A model generated the notes under the pieces. The model did not search any database. It saw nothing but the letters and a program-made list of their open reading frames with translations, and was not told the DNA's origin. The translations under genes and the position numbers were made by a program. A stretch of DNA of 40,210 nucleotides from Rhodospirillales bacterium (GTDB taxonomy: Bacteria; Pseudomonadota; Alphaproteobacteria; Rhodospirillales; Defluviicoccaceae): NCBI GenBank assembly GCA_016712375.1, contig JADJRE010000025.1:1-40210 (forward strand). The letters are read 5' to 3'. Position 1 is the first letter of the stretch; every line of letters starts with the position of its first letter. Below, one piece after another: positions 28,010 to 36,305 of this stretch.

Positions 28010-30004
28010 TCAGGCCACCTTGCGCAGCGCGTCCGCTCTGCCGACCAGAGCAGGGAAGCTTGCTTCGTATGCGCGGGCCGCGGCGGCCTGAAGCTCGAAC
28101 TGCACGTGCAAACCGTCTGCTTCGATGCATTTGACGACGAAGGGCAGCGATGTCTGACAGCCCTGGATCGACAGCACCCCGGCTTCACCCGCCGATGCGG
28201 ACACGCCGTGCAGCATCGCTCCGCCCAGGCTGAGGTCGAGCACGCGTGCGCCGTGAGCTGGAGCCGATGCTCAACTGGCACGCGGGCAGGTCGACGGGAA
28301 AGCGCGCGGTCATTCTGCGGTCGGCTTCCTTCGTCGAGGTGCGGACGAGGCGGATGAGAGCTGCGCGCAGACTGCCGACGCTCTCCGCCACCCGATCCGA
28401 CCGCTGCTGAATTTCGCCGGCCTGCTCGCCGGTGCGGCTCGCGTCCTGCGACACCTGAGCGATCAGCGTCGCCACTTCGCGGGCCGCGGTGCCGGTTTCC
28501 GAGATGTTGCGGCTGATCTCCTGCGTCGCCGCGCTTTGCTGCTCCATCGCCGCCGCAATTGCCGACGACGACGCGTCGATCTCCTCGACAGTGCGACCAA
28601 TCCCATCGACGGCCGCGACCGCTGCTTGCGTCGCCCCGCGGATCGCCGTCAGCCGGCGGCCGATCTCGTGCGTCGACTGCGCGGTTTGCAGGGCGAGGTT
28701 CTTGACCTCCGTGGCGACCACCGCGAAGCCGCGGCCGGCGTCTCCGGCGCGCGCCGCCTCGATCGTCGCGTTCAGCGCCAGCAGGTTGGTCTGCTTGGCG
28801 ATGTTGTTGATCAGGTCGGCCATCTCGCCGATCCCCCCCACTTCCGTCGACAGGGCGCCGATTGCCCGCTCGCTCTGACGCGTCCCTTCGACCAGCGGCG
28901 CGGGCGATCGCGCTGGAGTGGGCGATCTGCTGGCTGATCTCGTTGATCGAGGCGGCGAGTTGCTCGCTTGCCGCCGACACGGACTGCGCATTGATCAGCG
29001 CCTCCTCGGCAGCGGCGGCGACACCCTGCGAGTGACCGCTGACCCGCTCCGCCGAACCGGCCATGCTGGCCGCGTCCCCGACCATCGTCGTGGTCAAGCC
29101 GATGACCTCGTGGATCGCCTGGCCTGCCTCGCGTTCAATATTCTCCGCCATCTCGTTCAGCGCTTGGCGGCGAAATCTCCTCGGCGCGCCCCATCTCTCG
29201 CGCTGCTCATGCACCGCGTAGGCGATCTTCGCCTTGGTGGCGCGAAGCAGCGAGGTCAGCCGCCGGAACTCCGGCGTCGGTGGCATGTCGATCTCATGGT
29301 CGGTCTCGTTGCGGGCGATCGCCTCGAAGTGCTGCTCGATCCGCCCGGTGAGCCGGCGCAGCAGCGCTGCCAGCGACCAGCCGACGGTGCCTACAGCGAG
29401 GCTGCCGAGAAACGCCATCACCGCCGCGGGCAGTATCCCGAAGGCGTATTGCAGCCCGAGCACACTGCCCATGAACAGCGCCGAAAGCATCACCATCACG
29501 CCCAGCCTCGCGGCGACGCTCGCCGTCGCCAGCCGCAGACGATGCGCCAGGCCCGGTCGGAACACAGCGCCATCCTCGACGCGCAAGCCGCCGGTCCCGG
29601 CGCGGATCATCGCGTACGCCCGCTCCGCCGCCGCGACCTGCCGGCGCGATGGCTTGGTGCGGATCGAGATGTAGCCCGTGGTTTTCCCGTTCTCGACGAC
29701 CGGCGTGACGTTGGCGCGAACCCAGTAGAAGTCGCCGCTCTTCGCCCGGTTCTTCACCAACCCCTCCCAGGGGAGGCCGGCTTTGAGCGTCTGCCACAGG
29801 TCGGCGAACGCCTCCTTCGGCATATGCGGATGGCGCACGAGGTTGTGCGGCTAGCCGAGCAGTTCTTGTGTTCGCTGAAGCCGCTGATGTCGATGAAGGC
29901 TTGGTTGGCGAAGGCGATGCGGCCGCAGGGTCGGTCCGCGAGACGAGGACCTCGCCGTCCTGTATGTCGACTTCGCGATCGGTGACAGGCTCGTTGCTGC
30001 GCAT
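28010..30004 (-). CDS. Aer-like chemoreceptor with C-terminal PilZ domain, disrupted frame
   Basis: Reconstructed, it starts MRSNEPVTDREVDIQDGEVL, the Aer-type N-terminus. A PAS domain follows (IAFANQAFIDISGFSEH, PHNLVRHPHMPKEAFADLW, VKNRAKSGDFYWVRANVTP). Two hydrophobic segments (about 170-215) and the methyl-accepting signalling hairpin come next (INNIAKQTNLLALNATIEAA, AGDAGRGFAVVATEVKNLA). The C-terminal 90 residues are PilZ-like: DRRMTARFPVDLP then VLDLSLGGAML, giving RxxxR-like and DxSxxG c-di-GMP motifs. Frame changes lie near 29923 (CCTGC for CCTTGC), 28905 and 28262, and an in-frame TAG sits near 29853 in ELLG-TAG-PHNL. Energy taxis linked to c-di-GMP is the likely role. Confidence 0.82.
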
Positions 30005-30426
30005 TGCCGGCGACCTTCGATCGAGAGGACCAAGACGCTGTTCTACGGCACCTCGATGACCGGACGGTTAACGCGGTACTCGATGCGAGGACTCCGGGGT
30101 ACAGCCCGCCGACCGGTGGCATCCGGTACGGCGCACGGTCAAGGTGGCCGAAAGGATTGGATCAGTCCTCGTCGTCTTCTTCGCCAATGCCGCCACGGGC
30201 GACCAGATCGTCAATGCCGCAACGCTGATCTTGTCTTTCGAATCGAGCTCGTGGCCGTGCGGAAAAAGCGCTTCGGCGCCTCCGGCATTGCCTGGTTGCT
30301 TCTACCGCAACCCCGCCGGCTGGCGGCCGACACTTCTCGAAGCCGTCGGTCGGAATGCTTGCCGAGGACCGCCGGGCGCTCGGCAACGCGGCGCGAGGGC
30401 GAGCCTGACGGCCGAGGGCACCACCG
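30005..30426. other. About 420 bp with no supported gene
   Basis: Several overlapping open frames on both strands, none with a recognisable motif or a convincing ribosome-binding site. It probably contains the promoter of the minus-strand chemoreceptor-cyclase unit next to 30004. Confidence 0.35.
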
Positions 30427-30620
30427 TCAGGCCGGAGCCTTACTCCAAGGATTCAGCAGCTGCACGCCCGTGATCGCAAATCGGCCACGTTCGGGGTGAC
30501 GACGGTCATGCCCTGAACCACCGCCGGTCGGCGCCTGTCGTGTTCGTCGTCGTCGAACGTCCGGATCGCGAGAAAGAGCCGCTTCGCCGAGCCTATGCGC
30601 ATCTTGTCCTAACGTGACAC
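30427..30620 (-). pseudogene. PIN-domain (VapC-like) toxin tail, decayed
   Basis: The minus strand reads VQGMTVVTPNVADF and, after one inserted base, AITGVQLLNPWSKAPA and a stop at 30427-30429. This matches the last strand and helix of VapC toxins (typically LTVVTRNVxDFxxxGVxVLNPW). The catalytic N-terminal acidic residues cannot be found upstream, so only a remnant is present. No antitoxin lies beside it. Confidence 0.5.
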
Positions 30621-30689
30621 GGGAACACAGGTCGTAGTAATTCTGTTCTACGGTTGCGGGAAGCCGTTTGGCCGGCGGAGAGACGAGAC

Positions 30690-30920
30690 ATGACCGCGTG
30701 CGTGTTGAAGGTGCAACGAGCGCTCTGGCATCCCGACAATCCGGCTGGTTGCCTGATCTACGATCGCAACCGATCGTTCGAGCTCATGGTCGATCTGCCG
30801 GCTGCCTGTCGCGCCGCCATTTTCCGCGATGACCGGATCAAGGTGTTCGTCCGCGGCTGCTGGGACGGCTTGCGCGGCGATCTCGTCATCGACGAGTTCC
30901 TCGACGATCAGCACTTCTGA
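30690..30920 (+). CDS. Small hypothetical protein
   Basis: A 76-residue open frame starting MTACVLKVQRALWHPDNPAG with GGCGGAGAG about ten bases before the ATG, and ending FLDDQHF. It has a balanced composition with many aromatic and acidic residues (LIYDRNRSFELMVDLP, DGLRGDLVIDEF), unlike the Arg/Pro-rich shadow frames around it, so it looks like a true protein. I do not recognise the family. It lies between two decayed PIN fragments and could be part of a toxin-antitoxin patch, but no partner gene is evident. Confidence 0.5.
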   Translation: MTACVLKVQRALWHPDNPAGCLIYDRNRSFELMVDLPAACRAAIFRDDRIKVFVRGCWDGLRGDLVIDEFLDDQHF

Positions 30921-30929
30921 GCGTGTCCG

Positions 30930-31020
30930 TTGCACATCCTCGCCCGCGGCGCGGTCGACATCAATCGCCAAGCGCGACCGTGCCGCCAGGAACAAAGATG
31001 CTGTCGGGCTCGCTCGGCCG
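30930..31020 (-). pseudogene. Internal fragment of a second vapC copy
   Basis: The plus-strand text GCGGTCGACATCAATCGCCA then AGCGCGACCGTGCCGCCAGG matches 31320-31365 of the neighbouring vapC (GCGGTCGACGCCGATCGGCA, GGCGCGACAGTGCCGCCAGG). About 85 bp are shared at high identity, then similarity ends. It is a partial duplicate of the toxin gene and not translatable as a PIN domain. Confidence 0.6.
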
Positions 31021-31189
31021 GTGGCGTCAGTCGTTCACCGGCAGCGTGCGAAGTGCAACGAGGGCCTCGCCGCGCTCGCCGTGCTCAACGAGGTTGTCTG
31101 GCGAACTGCCGGACCAGAGTTCTGGGCCGCCTTCAAGAGCATCGCCATTCCGTTGCTGGATCTCGGCTTCGTCGTCCTGCACATCCGGC

Positions 31190-31559
31190 TGTTAACCCGC
31201 GCCGTCGCGAATAGGACCGTCGCCAGCGGCAGGTCCGTCCGCCGCGCCAGCTCCAGATAGGCGGCATCGTCGACGGTGAGGTTTCGCCGTCGGCGAGCAC
31301 GAGCACGTCGTCGCCGGGCGTGCGGTCGACGCCGATCGGCAGGCGCGACAGTGCCGCCAGGAACGCGGTGGTGTCGGCCCCGGTCAGCCGGCCGCGGCGT
31401 TCACTGACCAGCAGCGTGTTGCGCACCTCGAACCACCACAGGCTGGGGACCCGGGCTTCGTCGCCGCGGATGCGAGCGAGGGCGTGGCGCGCGTGCGGAT
31501 GATCCTCGTCGTCGAACAGCCAGCAGGCGGCGACCGCGGCGTCGAGGACGAACGGCATC
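31190..31559 (-). CDS. vapC: PIN-domain ribonuclease toxin VapC, frameshifted C-terminus
   Basis: Probable RNA-cleaving toxin. From MPFVLDAAVAACWLFDDEDH the first Asp is at residue 6; VPSLWWFEVRNTLL carries the second acidic residue; and, after a shift near 31283, NLTVDDAAYLELARRTDLPL gives the third acidic pair, followed by LATVLF. The expected LATxDxxL ending is replaced by LFATARVNS, so the last strand differs from the family and the true end is unclear; 31190 is an estimate. The start overlaps the antitoxin stop as TGATG. Shared sequence with the fragment at 30930-31020 points to a local duplication. Confidence 0.75.
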
Positions 31560-31803
31560 AGTAGCGGTGGCCTGCGTGCCGGGCGGCGAGCAACTCCTCG
31601 ACGTCGATCTTGTCGGTGCGAAGGCGTAGTCCGTCGATGCCGGCGATCGGCCGGTCGATCTCCTCCTGGCGGCGCTGTGCTTCCGGCACGATGCCGGCGA
31701 TTGCCCGGCCGTGCCGGGTGATGACGATCGTCTCCCCGTGCTCGACCGCGTCGAGCAACTGCGGCAGATGCGCCTTCGCTTCCGACGCCTGAACTTCTCG
31801 CAT
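31558..31803 (-). CDS. vapB: Phd/YefM-type antitoxin
   Basis: An 81-residue antitoxin starting MREVQASEAKAHLPQLLDAV, followed by GETIVITRHGRAIAGIVPE, the standard Phd/YefM DNA-binding half. The C-terminal half (TDKIDVEELLAARHAGHRY) would wrap the toxin. An upstream in-frame extension to 31965 is open but unlike the family, so the start at 31803 is preferred. It precedes and overlaps the PIN toxin, giving the usual antitoxin-first operon that represses itself. Confidence 0.85.
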   Translation of the reverse strand: MREVQASEAKAHLPQLLDAVEHGETIVITRHGRAIAGIVPEAQRRQEEIDRPIAGIDGLRLRTDKIDVEELLAARHAGHRY

Positions 31804-31912
31804 GCAAACCGCTCTGCGGTTGGTCATTCCGACCAGTCGATCATCGCACGAAACCCGGCTGCGGCGCGCTTCATCGATCGCTGCGTTCACCGCCGCGCCG
31901 CTCGCGTCGCCT

Positions 31913-33106
31913 TCACGGCTCCTCGCGGCCCGGCGCCCCCTCCCCTGCCCCGTCGTCGCCCTCATCCTCTGCCGGCTCGACCCCCGGGCGTCCGCCGCCG
32001 GCGATCGCCTCGAGCAGCGCCCGCGTCCGGCCGATCGCCAGCTCCGCCTCCAGCAGCCAGCCGTCGAGCTCCGGCGCCAGCTCCGCGATCACCAGCGCGG
32101 CGAGCGGCGGCGCCGCCGCCGGCCGGATCTCCAGCGCGCCGGTCTCGCCCTCGGCCACCGCCTCAACGTCGCGCCGCGGCCGGCCGCGGCCACGCCCGGG
32201 CAGCGGCCGCCGCGGCGCCGCGGTCTCGTCGCGCAGCGGCGCCAGGCCGGCGAGGCCCCACAGCCGGCGCTTTTTGCCGCCGCGTCACCTCGACGGCGAC
32301 GCCTAGGGCCGCCAAGTCGTCGAGCAGCGCCGTCGCCGTGCGCACCGAGACGCCGAGCGCTCGCGCCAGCGCCGAGGCGCCCAGCAGTGGTGCCGCCGCC
32401 AGCAGGTCCACCGCCGCCGCCGCGTGGCAGTCGCGCCTGCGGCCGGCGACGGCCGCGCGCGCCGCCCGCCAGCCGGTATCCATTGTCCGCAGCGGATCCA
32501 GGCCCGCTTCCGCCTCCTCGGCCAGGCCTTGGTAGAACCGTGGCGTCCAGGCGTCCGCCTGCCACGGCACGCCGGCGTGCAGCGCCCGCGCACCGCTCAG
32601 CAGCGGCACGGCGATCGGCAGCAGCCCGCGCCGCCGCCAATATTGGGCGAGTGCCGCGCGCAGCGGCGGCCGGCCGCCGCCGGCGTCCAGCCAGGCCCAC
32701 ACCGCGTCGGCCGCCCCCGGCAGCGCCGCGCCGCTGCGCGGCAGCGTCGCCGCCGCCGCGGTGATCGCGTCGCGCTGCGCCGCGTCCGGCCGGACCGACC
32801 AGCCCCACAGCGCCAGCGCGTGCCGGGCGGCGCCCCAGGCGGCGCCACGGTCGGCGAGGATCTCCGCCTCGGGCAGCCGCAGCCGGGCGCCGGCGAGCAG
32901 CGCCGCCAGCTGCCAGCGATCGATCCACCGGCCGTCGGCGGCGGCCTGGCGGGCGACGGCGTCGAGGCCGCTGCGCCAGCGCCACGCCGCCTGCAACGGA
33001 TGGCCGCGCAAGGCGGTGTCGAGCCGGCCGATGGCGAGGCAGGCGCGCTCCAGCGCTTCGTCACGCTCGACCGCGGCAGGCCGCGGTCGAAGGGGTGATC
33101 GCTCAC
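31913..33106 (-). CDS. DUF1612/HTH-like protein, frameshifted
   Basis: Joined frames give a protein of about 390 residues. The N-terminal part reads DEALERACLAIGRLDTALRG, the middle LPIAVPLLSGARALHAG, then a winged-helix-like stretch LLAAAPLLGASALARALGVS, VRTATALLDDLAALGVAVEV, and a C-terminal half LEIRPAAAPPLAALVIAELA with an acidic tail. The layout resembles the DUF1612-plus-HTH family known from rhizobial plasmids and genomic islands, whose role is unknown. Changes lie near 33078 (a GTG at 33106, VSDHPFDRGL, is then the likely start) and in CAAAAAGCG near 32277. It is divergent from the first recombinase; a truncated relative lies at 18266-18571. Confidence 0.5.
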
Positions 33107-33374
33107 GGCGCGAGGCCCGGGTCGCCGAGCCGATCGCCGACGTCGCCGGACGCCCTCGTGCCGGCGCTGCAGGGTGGGCTGGAGCGGCCTCTGCGGGCAA
33201 AAAAAATCCGCTGGCCGCCGGTTTTCCCGGTATCGGCGCAACGCATTGATGGCCAACGGGCTTTCGGGGCCGAGGCGGGCGGGAGCGGGCGATTTCGCAT
33301 GCCCTGATCGTACCCTAAGACGGCCGAAGGGTAAAACAGCCCTTTTTTTCTTGCGAATGCCGTCGCGCAGCGAC

Positions 33375-33408
33375 CGTACGCCTGATAAGAGGCATTGTCG
33401 GGCGTACG
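33375..33408. repeat. loxP-like 34-bp candidate recombination site
   Basis: Left arm CGTACGCCTGATA, 8-bp spacer AGAGGCAT, right arm TGTCGGGCGTACG. The right arm reversed is CGTACGCCCGACA, so the two 13-bp arms match at 11 of 13 positions. This 13-8-13 plan is that of lox and FRT sites. It lies about 90 bp before the start of a Cre-like recombinase gene. Whether the recombinase acts on it is inference. Confidence 0.55.
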
Positions 33409-33466
33409 CCGAGCGGGCAGACTCCGCGTCGGCAACCGTCCCGTCACCCGCCCCCGGAGCCGAGAG

Positions 33467-34260
33467 ATGCCGCTTCGCCCCGCCGACCATCCCCTCCTCG
33501 CCCCGGCGCCCGGCCGGACGGCCGGCGCATGAGCCCGCAGCGCCGCCCCGGCTACGCCGCCCGGCGCGGCGCGGCCGCGCCGGTGCTCGAGGCGCCGCTG
33601 CCGGCGCCGATCGGCGGCGCCGCCGCCGCCGTCCGCGGCTGGTTCGAGGCGGCGTCTTGCGACGTCCCGCCCGACGCCGACGGCACGCTGCAGACGGCGC
33701 AGCGTACCGCGGCGGTGTTGGCCAGGCGCGCCAAGGCCGACAACACTAAGGCGCGCCTATCGCGCCGGCGTCCGTGCCTGGTGCACGTGGTGCGACGGCC
33801 ACGGGCTTGCCGCGCTGTCGGCGCGGCCCGAGGATGTGGCATCCTTCGGCGCCGCCTGCGCCTGGCCGCCGCCGGCGCGGCCGCTGGCGGCGCCGACGCT
33901 GCGGCTGCGCCTCGCGTCGATCGGCTGGCTGCACTGGCTGGGGGCCTCCCCTCGCCCGCCGCCACGGCGATCGTCGCCGAAACCATGGCCGGGCTGAGCG
34001 GGACGCTGCGCCGCCAGGGCCGCGGACCGCGGCCGAAGCTGGCGGCGAAGATCGCCCTGCTGCGCGAAATCCTGGCGACGATCGCCGACGACCTGCCCGG
34101 CCTGCGCGACCGGGCGCTGCTGCTGGTGGGCTTCGCCGGCGCGTTGCGCCGCGCCGAGCTGGCGGCGATCCGCATCGACGACCTGGAAGCCTGCGAGCAC
34201 GGGCTGCGGCTGAGCCTGCCGGTCTCGAAGGGCGACCGACGCGGCAAGGGTGTCAACAGC
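33467..34260 (+). pseudogene. Cre-like tyrosine recombinase copy 1, C-terminally truncated
   Basis: Parallel to the full-length copy at 38003-39214. From MSPQRRPGYAARRGAAAPVL at 33529 it keeps the N-terminal core-binding domain and the first catalytic Arg (FAGALRRAELAAIRIDDLEA), then stops matching after PVSKGDRRGKG at about 34255. The catalytic HxxR, His and Tyr regions are absent. Between 33746 and about 33945 the frame is shifted and restored (an extra A in AACACTAAGG, a lost base in CTGGGGGCC). The break at 34255-34290 leads straight into another recombinase fragment. It cannot recombine DNA by itself. Confidence 0.8.
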
Positions 34261-34289
34261 GGCAGGGCGGACGCCACGCGACGCCTCTC

Positions 34290-34430
34290 CTTACGGCGTC
34301 CGCGCGTGAGCGCGCCCGGTGCGAGGGGCAGCGCCTCCAGCACCATCGGAGCACCCGGCGGACGTGGTATCCTTCTTCGCAGCACCGGCGGCACGGGCAG
34401 CAAGCCGATTGCGTCAGTGCCGCCGGCTCC
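34290..34430 (+). pseudogene. Recombinase N-terminal fragment beside SBBP gene A
   Basis: One frame reads ARPVRGAAPPAPSEHPADVV then SFFAAPAARAA, which lines up with WCDGHALSALPARPEDVAAF of the intact recombinase and with the similar fragment at 36095-36290. It sits directly against the 3' end of SBBP gene A. Only about 45 codons remain, with stops. A degraded copy. Confidence 0.55.
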
Positions 34431-34436
34431 ACCCCC

Positions 34437-35711
34437 TCACTCGGTCGGCGAGAACTTCATCAGCCACGCGTCGCTACCTCCCTTGTTGGCACTGCCGAAC
34501 GACCCATAGGTATCTCCGGCCAGGTAGACGTCGCCGGCGGCGCCGGTCGCCACGCCGTCCGCCTGTTCGTTACTTTCCGTGCCCGGTTGTCGCTGCCACA
34601 GGAGCCGGCCCGAGGAATCGTACTTCGCAATCCAAGCGTCGGCCCCTCCCTGGTTGGCACCGCCGAGCGATCCCAAGGTGTATCCGGCCACGTAGACGTC
34701 GCCGGCGGCGTCGGTCGCTACGTCACTGGCCCCATCGCTATCGTCCGTCCCCGGTTGTCGCTGCCACAGGAGCCGGCCGGCGGCGTCGTACTTCCGCACC
34801 CACGCGTCGCTACCTCCCTTATTGACACCGCCGAGCGATCCGCCGGTCTCTCCGGCCAGGTAGACGTCGCCGGCGGCGTCGGTCGCCACGCCGAGAGCGT
34901 AGTCGTTGCCTTCCGTGCCCGGTTGTCGCTGCCACAGGAGCCGGCCCGAGGCGTCGTACTTCCGCACCCAGGCATCCAAGCTACCCTTGTTGGCACCACC
35001 CAGCGACCCATCTGTATGTCCGGCCACGTAGACGTCGCCAGAGGCGTTGGTCGCCACGCCTTTGGCCCAGTCGTAACCTTCCGTTCCCGGCTGTCGCTGC
35101 CACAGGAGCCGGCCGGAGGGGTCGTACTTCCGCACCCACGCGTCGCTAAATCCCTTGTTGGCGCCGGCGAGCGATCCGTCGGTCTCTCCGGCCAGGTAGA
35201 CGTCGCCGGCGGCGTCGGTCGCCACGCCTTGGACCGAGTCGTTAGCTTCCGAGCCCGGTTGTCGCTGCCACAGGAGTCGGCCAGAGGCGTCGTACTTCCG
35301 CACCCACGCGTCGCTACCTCCCTTGTTGGCACTGCCGAAAGACCCATAGGTATCTCCGGCCAGGTAGACGTCGCCGGCGGCGTCGGTCGCCACGCCTCTG
35401 GCCCCATCGTTAGCTTCCGTGCCCGGCTGTCGCTGCCACAGGACCCGGCCGTAGGGATTGTACTTCCGCACCCACGCGTCGCTAATTCCCTTGTTGGCAC
35501 CGCCTAACGATCCCCAGGTCTCTCCCACCATGTAAACGTTGCCGGCGGCATCGGTCGCCAAGCGACTGAAGTAGTCGCGATCCTCCGATCCCGGTTGTCG
35601 CTGCCAGGCGAGCACCTCCCCCGCCGTCGCCGTGGCAGTCACGCCGCAGCAGGCAACGGCGATCACCCCGCTCGTCCGGGCGAGGCGCAGCATGCGTTTC
35701 GATCCGATCAT
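34437..35711 (-). CDS. Secreted seven-repeat SBBP beta-propeller protein (copy A)
   Basis: A 424-residue protein. The N-terminus MIGSKRMLRLARTSGVIAVA and following CCGVTATATA form a signal peptide with a cysteine that could be a lipobox-like site. Seven SBBP repeats of 56 residues follow, each with LLWQRQPGTE, GVATDAAGDVYLAG, TYGSFGSANKGGSDAWVRKY and DASGR; the last ends AWLMKFSPTE. Seven blades would close one propeller. The ATG at 35711 has a strong GGAGGGGAGGG site. Repeats are near-identical in DNA (168-bp units). Function is unknown; extracellular binding or structural use is likely. It is followed by a recombinase fragment and preceded by a candidate recombination site. Confidence 0.85.
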   Translation of the reverse strand: MIGSKRMLRLARTSGVIAVACCGVTATATAGEVLAWQRQPGSEDRDYFSRLATDAAGNVYMVGETWGSLGGANKGISDAWVRKYNPYGRVLWQRQPGTEANDGARGVATDAAGDVYLAGDTYGSFGSANKGGSDAWVRKYDASGRLLWQRQPGSEANDSVQGVATDAAGDVYLAGETDGSLAGANKGFSDAWVRKYDPSGRLLWQRQPGTEGYDWAKGVATNASGDVYVAGHTDGSLGGANKGSLDAWVRKYDASGRLLWQRQPGTEGNDYALGVATDAAGDVYLAGETGGSLGGVNKGGSDAWVRKYDAAGRLLWQRQPGTDDSDGASDVATDAAGDVYVAGYTLGSLGGANQGGADAWIAKYDSSGRLLWQRQPGTESNEQADGVATGAAGDVYLAGDTYGSFGSANKGGSDAWLMKFSPTE

Positions 35712-36014
35712 CCGATCCCTCCCCTCCCGCCGCGCCAGCAAGACGGGGTCCGGGATCCGCCGCCGGGGCGTGCCGGGAACGAGGCCACCGCCTCCTTCGA
35801 GAGTAGCGGTGGCGATCCCGCGTAGCCCCAAGCGAACATCTCCCCTTTTCGCAGCGCCGGCCGATCCGCCGGGGGCGCGTGATCTGCGAACATCACGCAA
35901 ACGAGTTCTACCCTCCGGCGAGGGAACGCTATCATCAATTCCGTGCGCGAGCCAACGGAACCCTTCCTGGCATCCCCCGGCCGAGGGAGACCCGCCAGGT
36001 GCGGGCTCCGAGGG
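35712..36014. repeat. Upstream segment duplicated with SBBP gene A
   Basis: This stretch (for example CTACCCTCCGGCGAGGGAAC then GCTATCATCAA) recurs upstream of gene B at 37593-37909 in the same order, with many small differences. It contains no gene of its own. It includes the promoter region of gene A and runs into the site at 36015-36048. Confidence 0.65.
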
Positions 36015-36048
36015 CGTTTGTTCTATAATCCGCATTGTCTGGCGTAGG
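36015..36048. repeat. Variant recombination-site-like sequence (copy A)
   Basis: Left part CGTTTGTTCTATA, spacer ATCCGCAT, right arm TGTCTGGCGTAGG. The right arm matches the right arm at 33396-33408 at 11 of 13 positions; the left arm differs from it but resembles that at 37910-37922. TATAAT within it could also be a -10 element for plus-strand transcription of the recombinase fragment. Confidence 0.45.
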
Positions 36049-36094
36049 GCAGAGGCGCAAAATCCGTGCCGACGGCCGCGCCGTCCGCCGCTCC

Positions 36095-36290
36095 GGCGCC
36101 CGCCAAGTGCCGCTTCTTCCCGCCGCGGCGCGAGGGCGGCGGCGCGCCTCTCGTGCCGGCATCCCGCGCGTGGTGCGCCCGGCGCGAGGGGCACCCCCTC
36201 GCGGCACCGCCGGCGCGCCCGGCGGACGTGGCATCCTTCGTCGCCGGACCGGCGGCAGGGCGGGCGAGCGTATCGCGCATGAGTCCCGCC
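36095..36290 (+). pseudogene. Recombinase N-terminal fragment beside SBBP gene B
   Basis: GTGCCGCTTCTTCCCGCC matches the start of the intact recombinase gene (ATGCCGCTTCGCCCCGCC), and PASRAWCARREGHPLAAPPA then RPADVASFVAG matches its AGVRAWCAWCDGHALSALPA region. Similarity ends at about 36290 where the 3' end of SBBP gene B begins. A truncated, non-functional copy. Confidence 0.65.
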
Positions 36291-36305
36291 GAGCGGCTCC
36301 GCGCC

